Positions 7,663-15,851 of a DNA stretch of 35,584 nt are shown piece by piece; positions within the stretch are counted from its first letter, which is position 1, and each line of letters begins with the position of its first letter. The translations under genes were made by a program, and so were the position numbers. Source of the stretch: Candidatus Alloclostridium intestinigallinarum (GTDB lineage Bacteria > Bacillota > Clostridia > Christensenellales > UBA3700); NCBI GenBank assembly GCA_904382605.1, contig CAJFJA010000013.1, positions 1 through 35,584 of the forward strand. The letters are read 5' to 3'. The notes below the pieces were generated by a model that had not been told where the DNA came from, made no database searches, and worked only from the letters and a program-made list of their open reading frames with translations.

Positions 7663-8754
7663 TTATCCCTTATAGAAGGAAGACACCTTCGTGTAGCCGG
7701 TAGGCATCGAGCCGAGGTTGGGACCGAGATAGGATATCTGCATATTGTAGACTTCTTCGTCCGCGGCGAGAATACCGGAAGTTTCCGAGTCGGCGCGGTA
7801 CACGAATATGTTGCTTATCCTGTCGAAAGTCAGCTCTATCTGCACATACAGCGAGCCTGTGAACATCGAATACTTGGGGTCGAGTCCCGTCCTTTCGGTA
7901 AAGCGCTCGGCATAGCCGTCCGTCATCTTGAAGGTGAGGGTAACCAGGTTCATCTGGAGCTTCGCGCCGCCCACCTTGCTGCCCGCGGCGTTGGTCACGC
8001 CCTCAAAAGTTATGTCGCCTTCTTCGAGCAGTCCTATCTCGTACAGCTTGGAAGCGAGCGTATAGGGCTGCATCGTGGCGGAGTTTGCAAAGTCGCGCGC
8101 GTTAACGCCCTCTATCGTCTGCTGCAGCTGTCCGCGCAGTCCGTCGTTGTTGGTGAGCACGTTAAAGCCGAACACTTCGCCCGTGGACGCCGCCAGGAAC
8201 CTGTCCACGCCCGAAGCTCCCGCTTCGGAGGAAAGGGTGGCGTACACGCCGTACTTTTCCGCGCTCGGCAAGTCGAAATCGGTAGCGGAACTGCCCGCCA
8301 TGGGGAAGTCCTCGGAGTATGTCACGGTGCTGCCCTGGGCGTTGTACACGACGTTGTTGTTATAGTCGTCCACCATATTGCCCACGGAGTTTCTCACTTC
8401 GATATACCTGTCTTCCAGCACATACACGCCGAAGTCCCGGTCGGGGTGGAAGTAATAGTCGTCGTCCACATAGCAGTGCATATTCACCGTCGTGTTTTTA
8501 AGGGATACGGTAACGTTGCTGTCCGTGGAGGGGTTGTACACCGTTTCTATTCCGCGGCGGTCCTGTTCTTTGTAGTAGTAGATTTCGCCGTTGTAAATCC
8601 GGTTTGCCTCGTCTATTTTTACGGAATTTTCATATGCGTCCTTCAACGCCTGAAAGCCTTCCTCCGCGGAAAGCGTCGCGCACGAGGCGAGGGATATGAG
8701 CGAAAGGGAGAGCAAAAGGATCACAATCACGGGAATAAAGATTCTCTTTTTCAT
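7663..8754 (-). CDS. lipoprotein of unknown function
   Basis: 363 residues. A hydrophobic signal peptide ends in the lipobox LASC with Cys25, so the mature protein should be anchored on the outer face of the membrane. The mature part contains many Tyr, Asp and Asn residues and alternating strand-like segments (for example YNGEIYYYKEQDRRGIETVY), suggesting a beta-rich extracellular domain. I do not recognise a family. The ATG overlaps the stop of the MFS gene by one base (TGATG), so the two are translationally coupled. That points to a role with the transporter, perhaps as an accessory or sensing component, but this is inference only. Confidence 0.85.
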   Translation of the reverse strand: MKKRIFIPVIVILLLSLSLISLASCATLSAEEGFQALKDAYENSVKIDEANRIYNGEIYYYKEQDRRGIETVYNPSTDSNVTVSLKNTTVNMHCYVDDDYYFHPDRDFGVYVLEDRYIEVRNSVGNMVDDYNNNVVYNAQGSTVTYSEDFPMAGSSATDFDLPSAEKYGVYATLSSEAGASGVDRFLAASTGEVFGFNVLTNNDGLRGQLQQTIEGVNARDFANSATMQPYTLASKLYEIGLLEEGDITFEGVTNAAGSKVGGAKLQMNLVTLTFKMTDGYAERFTERTGLDPKYSMFTGSLYVQIELTFDRISNIFVYRADSETSGILAADEEVYNMQISYLGPNLGSMPTGYTKVSSFYKG

Positions 8755-11645
8755 CAGTCGTTACCTCCTTCTTCACCGTCGTTTGAGCCGGCGGCTTTGT
8801 CCTCTTCCTTTATCTCTTCCACCTGTTCTATAGCGGTGGTCGCTTCATCCGCGGGCGCGGAAGTCGCGTTTTCGTAATTTTTCGCGGCGCTCATGACGGA
8901 GGGATCTTTTCCGTCCTTGCCGTCCGTTTCGTCTTCGGGCAGGCGGGAGGCTTCCTCCAGCTCCTGCGCGTGGTCGGCCTTATACTGTTCGAAGTACTCT
9001 TCGGTGAACTTCACGCCGTCCATCTTCGCCTGTCTTGCGGCGACTTTCTTCATCGCCTTTTCCGCTTTCAGACGCTTTATTTCGCGCTTCTTCTCCAGCT
9101 TTTCGGCGGCGGCCTTCGCGGCTTCTTCCGCGTCTATCTGCGCCGCCTGCGCGAGATATTCCTCATATTTGGGCAGTATGAAGTCGAAGAAGTTGTTGCG
9201 GTCGTTGTATTCGGTTATGACCGTTTCGCATTCCAGGTACAGCTTGTACGCCCTGGCAAAGCGGTGGTACGCCTTTTCCGCCTTCTTTATGACTTTATTC
9301 TGCACCTTTTTCTGTTCCTTGGTTTCGCACTGCACGTCAAGTTCGCGCTTGAGATCCGCCTCGTAGTCGGTCAGTACGCCGTCGGGGAACATACGGCCGG
9401 TAAGACGGCGCATCTTTTTGAACTGGCGTATGCGCTTTCTGATGAGCGCCAGCGTTTCGCGCTTTTGCGTGCGCATTTCCTTCGCCGCCGTGGTCAGCTT
9501 GCCTTTTTCGTTCCTCTCGTCCGTGCCGGGGAATTCGGGTACGGGCAGGGCGGAGATGTCCAGATCGCTTGCGGCAATGTCGTTTTTGTCTATTGCGGTA
9601 ATCGCGCGCGCTATCTCCAGATCCATAACGTGCAGGGGCAGGCTCCACTTGTTGAGTTCGGGGTCGAGGAATTCGGCTATGGCTTCCTTGTCGCGCTTGA
9701 GTTTCTGCGCGTCCTTATATGCGAATTTCGCTTCCTTGTACGCCTTTTTCAGTTCGTCGCGCTTTGCCGTAGCCGCGGCAAGTTCTTCCGTCTGCGGAAT
9801 GGCTTTCTTTTCGCGTACGGCAGTTTTGAGTTCGTGTTCCGCCTGTTTCAGCGCGGCTTCCTTTACGGGGATTTCAGCCGCGTCCGTGCCCGCTTTCGCC
9901 GCTTCGTATGCCGCCTTGGCTTCTTCCACCGCCGCGGAAAGCGCGGCTATTTCGGGCATAGCCATAACGGCTTCGTGCGAGGGCACGAATTCCGCCGCCG
10001 CTTTCAGCGCCGTTTCGTAAGCGGCCTTCGCCAGCTTGTATTCCGCCTTGACCGCCTTCATCTCAGCCTTCTTTTCCTTTATGTCGGGCAGGACGGCGTT
10101 CTTGCGCTCCATGGAATACTTGTACGATTCTATGGCGTCCTTCGCTTGGTGGGGCGTCACGTCGCCCGTGCGGTAGTCTTCGTTTATCGCGCGTATTTTA
10201 AGCGCGGTGATTATCTGCGCATGCTTTTCACGCGTGAGGTTGTAAAGTAGGAAGGGCGCAAGGTTGAGCGCCGCGCCCGCGATGGAAAGCGCGCACAGCA
10301 TATAGAACAGATTGTTTCTTATCGTGGGGTCGTAAAGCACGTCGTAGTTGACGGTAAGACCGAATCCTTCGTAAATGAAGGGCAGGAAGTAACCGGTTGC
10401 AATCGTTATCGGCGTGCCTATCAGCGCGGCGACTTCCAGCATGAAGTCCACGCGCTTGCCCGATTTCAGCTGTATGGAGTCCTTTACCTCCGCGTTCAGC
10501 ACGGGGTTGTACACCAGCTGCAACTGGTTTATAAACGTATTTATATACAGGAACAGGAAGTACAGCAGGGGCACTTCGTACGTTGCAAGCATGCACGCTA
10601 TGAATATTATGTTGAATCCGTTATGGAACAGCAGGGTGCCCTTGTTGCCCAGCGCCTTCAATATGAACGGCGTGGCGAACATACTCAGACCCGACGCCGT
10701 ACCCAGCACCGTGGTCAGTATGCCGTACGTAACCATGTCCTGGGTGCCGTAGATGTATATCCAGCCGAACAGCACGAGGTACGCGCTTTCGAGGAAGGTG
10801 AACCAGGTGGAAACCGTTCTCAGCCACCAGTACTTGTTTTTCCATACCGCTATGCAGCCGTCCACCACGCTTACTTTCTGCACGAAGTGCTTGGACGAAA
10901 CTATGCGCTCCTTGCAGCCGAAGAATGCGAAAAGGCTGAGGAACACGCCCAGGATACCTATGGGTACGACTATGTATTTATAAGTGCGGATATCGGTAAA
11001 GCCGCCCGTGAATTCGGAGAATATCGGCACGAACAGCTGGTAAACGCTGGGGGCGAAGGAGTAGATAATCGAACTTACCGTAATTATATTCGCTCTTTCG
11101 CGCGAACTGGGTGAAAGCACGCTGCCCAGGTTGGTGTAGTTGGTCTGGAACAGGGGTTGACCTGCCGAAATGGCGATTGCGAATATAAACACCATCATAT
11201 ATTTGGTGTTGTAGTCCATCGTCTCAAAGGGCAGGAAGATGAATACGGTTGAAAGTATTACCAGCGGGGCGCCCATTATGGCCATATACGGCCTGAATCT
11301 GCCCCATCGCGTGTTGGTGTTGTCCACCAGCTTGCCGCGGATTATCTGGAAGAAGATGTTCGCTATCGTCTGCACGGTGAGCATCGTCTGCAGGTGCATG
11401 GGACGAATGCCTATGGTGGAGGCGAACAGGGTATTGGTTACGCCCAAAGCCATGAATCCGAGCAGATACACGACCATGTTCTGACCCATACCGCCTATGG
11501 AGTAGTTCAGAACTTCCTTGTAGGGAACGTAATTGCCTCTTCCGGGTTTGTTCCAGTGGGTGGTGATGTCCGTCCAGACGAAGGACACCGTTTCTTTGAG
11601 TTTTGAGATGCCGTTACGGCATTTTTGCTTGAAAGTACTTGCCAT
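8754..11645 (-). CDS. MFS transporter of the GPH (MelB-like) family with a very long helical C-terminal tail
   Basis: 963 residues. The first ~467 form a 12-helix carrier of the glycoside-pentoside-hexuronide:cation symporter type: the cytoplasmic loop motif WGRFRPY (114-120) and the helices on both sides are typical. The remaining ~495 residues are hydrophilic, rich in Ala, Lys and Glu, and look like long coiled coils (for example AKAAYETALKAAAE, EEAAKAAAEKLEKKREIKRL), ending in an acidic low-complexity stretch. Ordinary members end at about 450-500 residues. By topology the tail should be cytoplasmic. The start follows AGGGGT. The gene is led by a consensus promoter and is coupled to the lipoprotein gene. 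The carried substrate is unknown; no sugar-degrading gene is adjacent. Confidence 0.9.
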   Translation of the reverse strand: MASTFKQKCRNGISKLKETVSFVWTDITTHWNKPGRGNYVPYKEVLNYSIGGMGQNMVVYLLGFMALGVTNTLFASTIGIRPMHLQTMLTVQTIANIFFQIIRGKLVDNTNTRWGRFRPYMAIMGAPLVILSTVFIFLPFETMDYNTKYMMVFIFAIAISAGQPLFQTNYTNLGSVLSPSSRERANIITVSSIIYSFAPSVYQLFVPIFSEFTGGFTDIRTYKYIVVPIGILGVFLSLFAFFGCKERIVSSKHFVQKVSVVDGCIAVWKNKYWWLRTVSTWFTFLESAYLVLFGWIYIYGTQDMVTYGILTTVLGTASGLSMFATPFILKALGNKGTLLFHNGFNIIFIACMLATYEVPLLYFLFLYINTFINQLQLVYNPVLNAEVKDSIQLKSGKRVDFMLEVAALIGTPITIATGYFLPFIYEGFGLTVNYDVLYDPTIRNNLFYMLCALSIAGAALNLAPFLLYNLTREKHAQIITALKIRAINEDYRTGDVTPHQAKDAIESYKYSMERKNAVLPDIKEKKAEMKAVKAEYKLAKAAYETALKAAAEFVPSHEAVMAMPEIAALSAAVEEAKAAYEAAKAGTDAAEIPVKEAALKQAEHELKTAVREKKAIPQTEELAAATAKRDELKKAYKEAKFAYKDAQKLKRDKEAIAEFLDPELNKWSLPLHVMDLEIARAITAIDKNDIAASDLDISALPVPEFPGTDERNEKGKLTTAAKEMRTQKRETLALIRKRIRQFKKMRRLTGRMFPDGVLTDYEADLKRELDVQCETKEQKKVQNKVIKKAEKAYHRFARAYKLYLECETVITEYNDRNNFFDFILPKYEEYLAQAAQIDAEEAAKAAAEKLEKKREIKRLKAEKAMKKVAARQAKMDGVKFTEEYFEQYKADHAQELEEASRLPEDETDGKDGKDPSVMSAAKNYENATSAPADEATTAIEQVEEIKEEDKAAGSNDGEEGGND

Positions 11646-11709
11646 AATTTACCCCTGAGCCGATTTGCTTGTACCCGCGTGCGGTCTGAACCTTCGCGAG
11701 TACCCGATT

Positions 11710-11738
11710 ATTATAACATAATATTTTTAATATGTCAA
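11710..11738 (-). promoter_or_regulatory. consensus promoter of the MFS-lipoprotein operon
   Basis: On the minus strand TTGACA (11733-11738), a 17-base AT-rich spacer and TATAAT (11710-11715) match the sigma-A consensus at every position. The start codon is about 65 bases downstream. Confidence 0.9.
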
Positions 11739-11781
11739 AGACAATGCGTGCAAATTATCCGCGCGCATAAAACGCCGCGGG

Positions 11782-11807
11782 AAAAGCGGCGGCGCGTCTG
11801 CGCCGCC
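11782..11807 (-). terminator. terminator of dut
   Basis: GGCGGCGC (11788-11795) and GCGCCGCC (11800-11807) form an 8-bp stem with a 4-base loop. On the minus strand it is followed by GCTTTTCCC, a short T run. It lies about 54 bases past the dUTPase stop. Confidence 0.65.
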
Positions 11808-11860
11808 ATTGTCCCCAAGGCCGGAAAAAGCGCGGAAATTCCCGTTTCCGCTAAGGGGCG

Positions 11861-12307
11861 TTACTTGCCCGTGGAGCCGAAGCCGCCTTCTCCGCGGCCG
11901 GTGGGGGAAAGCTCGCTTGCTTCTTCGAAATCCGCGTGCACGTACGGGGCGATGATTATCTGCGCTATCCTGTCGCCGTTGTATACGCGCCTGTCCTCGC
12001 CCGAATGGTTGTGCAGGGCAACTATTATCTCGCCGCGGTAGTCGCTGTCTATCACACCCACCTTGTTGGCGGGGGCAAGCCCCTGCTTTGTCCCAAGACC
12101 GCTGCGCGCGTAAATAAGACCGACCATGCCTTCGGGTATCTCCATGGCTATTCCCGTATGTATGAACACGGTGGTTTCGGGCGCGATCAGAATTTCGTCG
12201 TCGTCCGTCAGACAGAATAAATCGGCAGCCGCCGCGTACTTACTGCCGTAGCTCGGCATTTTCGCGCCTTCGCTCAGCTTTTTTACTTTCAGAAAACAAT
12301 GTTGCAT
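11861..12307 (-). CDS. dut: deoxyuridine 5'-triphosphate nucleotidohydrolase (dUTPase)
   Basis: Hydrolyses dUTP to dUMP and pyrophosphate, keeping uracil out of DNA and supplying the thymidylate pathway. The 148 residues match the trimeric dUTPase family. The five conserved motifs are visible: AAAADL (25-30), ARSGLG (67-72), GVIDSDYRGE (84-93) with the catalytic Asp, GDRIAQ, and the C-terminal P-loop-like GRGEGGFGSTG. GAGGAGG precedes the ATG. It has its own promoter and terminator and is divergent from the his operon. Confidence 0.97.
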   Translation of the reverse strand: MQHCFLKVKKLSEGAKMPSYGSKYAAAADLFCLTDDDEILIAPETTVFIHTGIAMEIPEGMVGLIYARSGLGTKQGLAPANKVGVIDSDYRGEIIVALHNHSGEDRRVYNGDRIAQIIIAPYVHADFEEASELSPTGRGEGGFGSTGK

Positions 12308-12340
12308 AAAATCCTCCTCGGCGCAGACAACGCCGATAAT

Positions 12341-12369
12341 ATATTACCATATAAAAGCGCAAGTGTAAA
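12341..12369 (-). promoter_or_regulatory. probable promoter of dut
   Basis: On the minus strand TTTACA (12364-12369) and TAATAT (12341-12346) are 17 bases apart, giving a leader of roughly 25-30 bases before the dUTPase ATG. Confidence 0.65.
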
Positions 12370-12392
12370 CAGCGAATTTCCGCAAAACCGCG

Positions 12393-12416
12393 GCGCGCGC
12401 GGCGGCGCGCTTTTTT
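12393..12416 (+). terminator. terminator-like hairpin with no plus-strand gene upstream
   Basis: A GC-only stem (GCGCGC arms near 12393-12398 and 12405-12410) is followed by TTTTTT (12411-12416). It has terminator form for the plus strand, yet lies between the divergent dut and yerC promoters. It may stop antisense transcripts coming from within dut, or simply insulate the his promoter. Confidence 0.45.
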
Positions 12417-12451
12417 GCCGCGTGAAAAATTTGCGCAAAGCGCGTAATTTT

Positions 12452-12486
12452 GCTTTACTTCTTTAATGTATTAAAGTATAATGGGA
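12452..12486 (+). promoter_or_regulatory. promoter of the yerC-his operon with palindromic operator
   Basis: -35 TTTACT (12454-12459) and -10 TATAAT (12477-12482) are 17 bases apart. The spacer holds CTTTAATGTATTAAAG (12461-12476), a palindrome with two central mismatches. The segment is 30/35 identical to the ABC transporter promoter at 3727-3761 on the other strand. The simplest reading is autoregulation by the TrpR-family protein encoded first in the operon, with the transporter as second target. Confidence 0.85.
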
Positions 12487-12488
12487 AA

Positions 12489-12604
12489 AAAGCACGTACC
12501 CGCTTTTGAAAGAATACGTATTGCAGGCGGAGCGCATCCGATATAGGGAAATGCGTATGCGCACGGTAAAAGGGGTACGCGTGAAAAACCGCAGGAGGCG
12601 ACCC
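12489..12604 (+). ncRNA. structured 5' leader of the yerC-his operon
   Basis: About 115 bases separate the expected transcript start from the GTG start of yerC. CACGTACCCGCTTTT (12493-12507) is largely complementary to AAAAGGGGTACGCGTG (12568-12583). Inside, GCGCAT (12532-12537) pairs with ATGCGC (12557-12562). The outer stem closes seven bases before the AGGAGG ribosome binding site. No T run follows, no T-box sequence and no His-codon leader peptide is visible. Confidence 0.4.
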
Positions 12605-12877
12605 GTGGATACGGAAAGCATGAAATCGCAGCTTTACGAAATGCTGGCAAAGGTGGATACGCCGGAGGACGCGCGTCTGCTGCTCGACGATTTGTGCACG
12701 AACAAGGAAGTTGAGCAGATGGCGCAGAGGGCGTATGCCGCGAAGCTGTTTTTACAGGGCAATACGTACGCGCAGATAATAGAGAAGACGGACATATCGT
12801 CCGCCACCTTATCGCGCGTATCCAGATGTATAAATTACGGAGGAGGGGGCTATGCCAAGTTCGTTAAAAGGGATTGA
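12605..12877 (+). CDS. yerC: TrpR-family transcriptional regulator of the YerC/HisR type
   Basis: A small DNA-binding repressor with a TrpR-like helix-turn-helix. Family hallmarks are DDLCTNKEVEQMAQR, then the recognition region YAQIIEKTDISSATLSRVSRCINYG. I chose the GTG at 12605 because AGGAGG lies seven bases before it and this gives 90 residues, near the family's ~100; the frame stays open upstream to a TTG at 12506 without a binding site. Members of this group have been proposed to regulate histidine genes in Firmicutes, and here the gene leads the his operon. The hisZ start lies 26 bases inside its end, so it is made with the pathway enzymes. It probably binds the palindrome in its own promoter (inference). 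Confidence 0.88.
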   Translation: MDTESMKSQLYEMLAKVDTPEDARLLLDDLCTNKEVEQMAQRAYAAKLFLQGNTYAQIIEKTDISSATLSRVSRCINYGGGGYAKFVKRD

Positions 12878-13973
12878 AAGGTTTTACGAGCGCGGCGGCG
12901 ACGGACAGACCCTGCCGCTTAAGCTGAGCGCGCTGTTTTCTTCTTACGGTTACAAAAAGTACCGCATGAGCAGATTCGAAGAGTATTCGCTTTACGCGGA
13001 CAACTTCGACTTTTTGGCGGGAAGCAACGTGATAACCTTCGGCGGCGCGGACGGCAAACTGCTCGCGCTGCGCCCCGACGTTACCCTGTCCATCGCCAAA
13101 AATACCAAAGCCACCAAAGAGTGCGGCGAAAAGGTGTACTACCACGAGAGCGTTTACCGCCTTTCGCGCGGCAATCTCGGTTACGAAGAGATAGACCAGA
13201 TGGGCGTGGAGAATATAGGAGAAGTGGACCTTCTCACCATATCCGAGCAGGTGGAACTTATATTGAAGTCGCTGTCCTTTCTGTCCGACGAATATTCGCT
13301 GGACATATCGCACAGCGGGCTGGTGCACGGCATGGTGTCGCAGCTTGAGCTTTCCGCAGAGGCGAAAGCGAAGGTTTACGAATGTATAAAAAGCAAGAGC
13401 GTGCACGCCTTTGCCGAACTTATGCGGAGCGAGGGCGCGGACGGTGAAATAGCCGCAAAGGTGCGCAGAATGATAGAACTTTCCGGTCCCATAGACGAGG
13501 TGCTTCCCGAACTGGGCGCGCTCATCGAGGGCGAGGAGGCCGCGGAGGCGTACGTCCAGCTTATGGCGCTTTCGCACGAGGCGGCGCGTATGGAAGGCGG
13601 CGACAGGCTGAGGCTGGACCTTTCCGTGTTCAACCACCTGGACTACTACAACGGCGTGATGTTCAACGGCTATATCCGCGAATATCCCAAAGCCGTGATA
13701 GTGGGCGGCGAGTACGACAAACTGCTTGAAAAGATGGGCAAAGGGGTGCAGGCGCTCGGCTTTGCGATAAATCTCGGGGCGGCGCCGGCAATACACCGCA
13801 AACCCGCGGATATAGCGCTTTTGTACGACGAAAGCGACAACGTGTACGACGTTCTGGAACAGGCAAATAAACTGCGCGAAAAGGGCAAAAGCGTGATTGT
13901 GAGCAAAACTAGGGTGCCCGCCGTCAAAACATACGCGTATACGGACGGAGATTTGCAGGAGGTGAAGGAATAA
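12852..13973 (+). CDS. hisZ: ATP phosphoribosyltransferase regulatory subunit
   Basis: A histidyl-tRNA-synthetase-like protein without charging activity that forms the active, feedback-inhibited complex with short-form HisG. 373 residues. Class II synthetase-like motifs remain: RFEEYSLYAD, the core LALRPDVTLSIAKN (motif 2 region), YYHESVYR, and DYYNGVMFNGYI with GGEYDKL near the end. The ATG follows AGGAGG and overlaps the yerC end by 26 bases. hisG starts on the last base of its stop codon (TAATG), consistent with stoichiometric synthesis. Confidence 0.95.
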   Translation: MPSSLKGIERFYERGGDGQTLPLKLSALFSSYGYKKYRMSRFEEYSLYADNFDFLAGSNVITFGGADGKLLALRPDVTLSIAKNTKATKECGEKVYYHESVYRLSRGNLGYEEIDQMGVENIGEVDLLTISEQVELILKSLSFLSDEYSLDISHSGLVHGMVSQLELSAEAKAKVYECIKSKSVHAFAELMRSEGADGEIAAKVRRMIELSGPIDEVLPELGALIEGEEAAEAYVQLMALSHEAARMEGGDRLRLDLSVFNHLDYYNGVMFNGYIREYPKAVIVGGEYDKLLEKMGKGVQALGFAINLGAAPAIHRKPADIALLYDESDNVYDVLEQANKLREKGKSVIVSKTRVPAVKTYAYTDGDLQEVKE

Positions 13974-14602
13974 TGTTGAATATCGCGCTTCCGAAAGGAA
14001 GACTGGGTGAAAAAGCGTACTCTCTTTTGGAAAAGATAGGGTATAAATGCGAAGAATTCGACTCGGGCAAGCGCAAGCTCGTGTTCACCGACAAAAAAAA
14101 CGGAGTGAGTTATTTCTGGGTAAAGCCTTCCGACGTAGCCATATACGTGGAACGCGGCGTCGCGGACGTGGGCGTTGTGGGCAAGGACATACTTTTGGAA
14201 CAGGAACCGGACGTGTACGAGCTGGAAGATCTGAAAATGGGCGTATGCCGTATGGCGGTTGCGGCGAAGAAGGACTTTGAAGACGACACGGACAAGGTGC
14301 TGCGCGTAGCCACCAAATTCGTGAACGTAGCGCGCGGATATTACGAAGGCAGGGGCAGGCAGATAGACGTAATCAAGCTGAACGGCTCCATCGAACTCGC
14401 GCCCATTCTGGGACTTTCCGACGTCATCGTGGATATAGTGGAAACGGGCACGACGCTCAAGGAAAACAATCTGGAAGTAAAGGACGAAATCTTCCCCGTA
14501 AGCGCGCGGCTTATCGCGGGCAAGGCGGCTTACCGCTTCAAAAACGAGGAGATAGAGCGGCTGCTGATGCAGATAAGAGAGGTGCTGAATGATAAAGATT
14601 GA
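13973..14602 (+). CDS. hisG: ATP phosphoribosyltransferase, short form
   Basis: First enzyme of histidine synthesis: joins ATP and PRPP to phosphoribosyl-ATP. At 209 residues it lacks the C-terminal ACT-like domain, so it depends on HisZ, encoded immediately before it. Conserved parts are the N-terminal ALPKGRL, the central GVVGKDIL, and the PRPP-binding loop DIVETGTTLKEN. It is overlapped by hisZ (1 base) and hisD (14 bases). Confidence 0.97.
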   Translation: MLNIALPKGRLGEKAYSLLEKIGYKCEEFDSGKRKLVFTDKKNGVSYFWVKPSDVAIYVERGVADVGVVGKDILLEQEPDVYELEDLKMGVCRMAVAAKKDFEDDTDKVLRVATKFVNVARGYYEGRGRQIDVIKLNGSIELAPILGLSDVIVDIVETGTTLKENNLEVKDEIFPVSARLIAGKAAYRFKNEEIERLLMQIREVLNDKD

Positions 14603-15851
14603 CGTATATAACGGAGAGAACGCGGACGTATTTATACGCCGTATAGAGGACAATCCCTCCGTCACCGCCGCGGTAGCGGACATACTTGCAAACGTCAGGG
14701 CGCGCGGCGACGAGGCGGTGCGCGGATACTCGGCGAAGTTCGACGGCTATGACGGCGACTTTTCCGTAAGTGAAAGCGAGTGGGAAGAGGGCGCGAAAAA
14801 GTGCGATCCCTACCTTTACAAAGTCATGGAGGAAGCCGGGGCGAATATCGCCGACTTCCACCGCCGCCAGATACCGCAGGGTTTTGAAGTCGAAAAGGAA
14901 AACGGCATTATTCTGGGACAGAAGGTAACGCCTCTTGAAAGGGTGGGCATATATGTGCCCGGCGGCACGGCGGCGTATCCTTCAACCGTGCTCATGAACG
15001 CCGTCCCCGCGAAGATAGCGGGCGTGGGCGAGATAATTATGGTCACGCCGGCAAAGGGCGGATATATCAAGCCGGAAATTCTCGCCGCGGCAAAGATTGC
15101 GGGCGTGGACAAAATATTCAAAGTGGGCGGGGCGCAGGCGGTAGCGGCGCTCGCTTACGGAACAGAGAGCATTCCTAGGGTGGATAAAATAACGGGTCCG
15201 GGCAATATATACGTAGCCACGGCGAAAAAGCTGGTTTTCGGACTTGTGGACATAGACATGATAGCGGGGCCTAGCGAAATACTCGTGCTCGCGGACGGCA
15301 CCGCGACGGCGGAAAGGGTGGCGGCGGATATGCTTTCGCAGGCGGAACACGACGTGCTTGCTTCCGCGGTTCTGGTTACGGACAGTCCCCGCCTTGCCGA
15401 GGATACGGCGGCGGAGCTTGAAAGGCAGATTCCCCTGCTTTCCCGCGCGGAGATAGCGCGCAAATCGGTAGACGGACAGGGCAGGATAATTCTGGTAAAG
15501 GACATGGCGCAGGCGGTAAATATAGCCAACGCCCTGGCGCCAGAACACCTTGAAGTGTACACGGAAGAGCCTTTCAGACTGCTTCCGCAGGTAAAGAACG
15601 CCGGCTCGATATTCCTGGGCGGATACACTCCCGAACCGGTGGGCGATTACTTTGCCGGTCCCAACCACACGCTGCCCACCTCGGGTACGGCGCGCTTTTC
15701 CTCCCCTCTTTCGGGAGCGGATTTCGTAAAGCGTTCGTCGTACATTTACTACACGAAAGGCGCGCTCGAAGAAGCGGCTGACAAGATAGAGGCGTTTGCC
15801 ATGTCCGAAGGTTTGCAGGCGCACGCAAATGCGGTGAAGGTGAGAAGATGA
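14589..15851 (+). CDS. hisD: histidinol dehydrogenase
   Basis: Catalyses the last two steps, oxidising L-histidinol to L-histidine with two NAD+. 420 residues, normal length. Family motifs are VPGGTAAYPSTVLM, the NAD-site region KITGPGNIYVATAK, AGPSEILVLAD, the zinc and catalytic region LSQAEHDVLASA, ALAPEHLEVY, and AGPNHTLPTSG. The ATG lies within the end of hisG after GAGGTG, and hisC starts inside its stop codon (ATGA). Confidence 0.98.
   Translation: MIKIDVYNGENADVFIRRIEDNPSVTAAVADILANVRARGDEAVRGYSAKFDGYDGDFSVSESEWEEGAKKCDPYLYKVMEEAGANIADFHRRQIPQGFEVEKENGIILGQKVTPLERVGIYVPGGTAAYPSTVLMNAVPAKIAGVGEIIMVTPAKGGYIKPEILAAAKIAGVDKIFKVGGAQAVAALAYGTESIPRVDKITGPGNIYVATAKKLVFGLVDIDMIAGPSEILVLADGTATAERVAADMLSQAEHDVLASAVLVTDSPRLAEDTAAELERQIPLLSRAEIARKSVDGQGRIILVKDMAQAVNIANALAPEHLEVYTEEPFRLLPQVKNAGSIFLGGYTPEPVGDYFAGPNHTLPTSGTARFSSPLSGADFVKRSSYIYYTKGALEEAADKIEAFAMSEGLQAHANAVKVRR

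Noticed and set aside
8970..10250. A 426-codon plus-strand open frame opposite the MFS tail
   Set aside because: It is the complement of the Ala/Lys/Glu-rich tail; the product is arginine- and aromatic-rich nonsense without a binding site.
12489..12604. T-box or His-codon attenuator for the his operon
   Set aside because: No T-box conserved sequence, no run of His codons and no terminator T run are present.
12506..12604. Longer N-terminus for the YerC-like protein from the TTG at 12506
   Set aside because: The GTG at 12605 has AGGAGG at the right distance and gives the family length.
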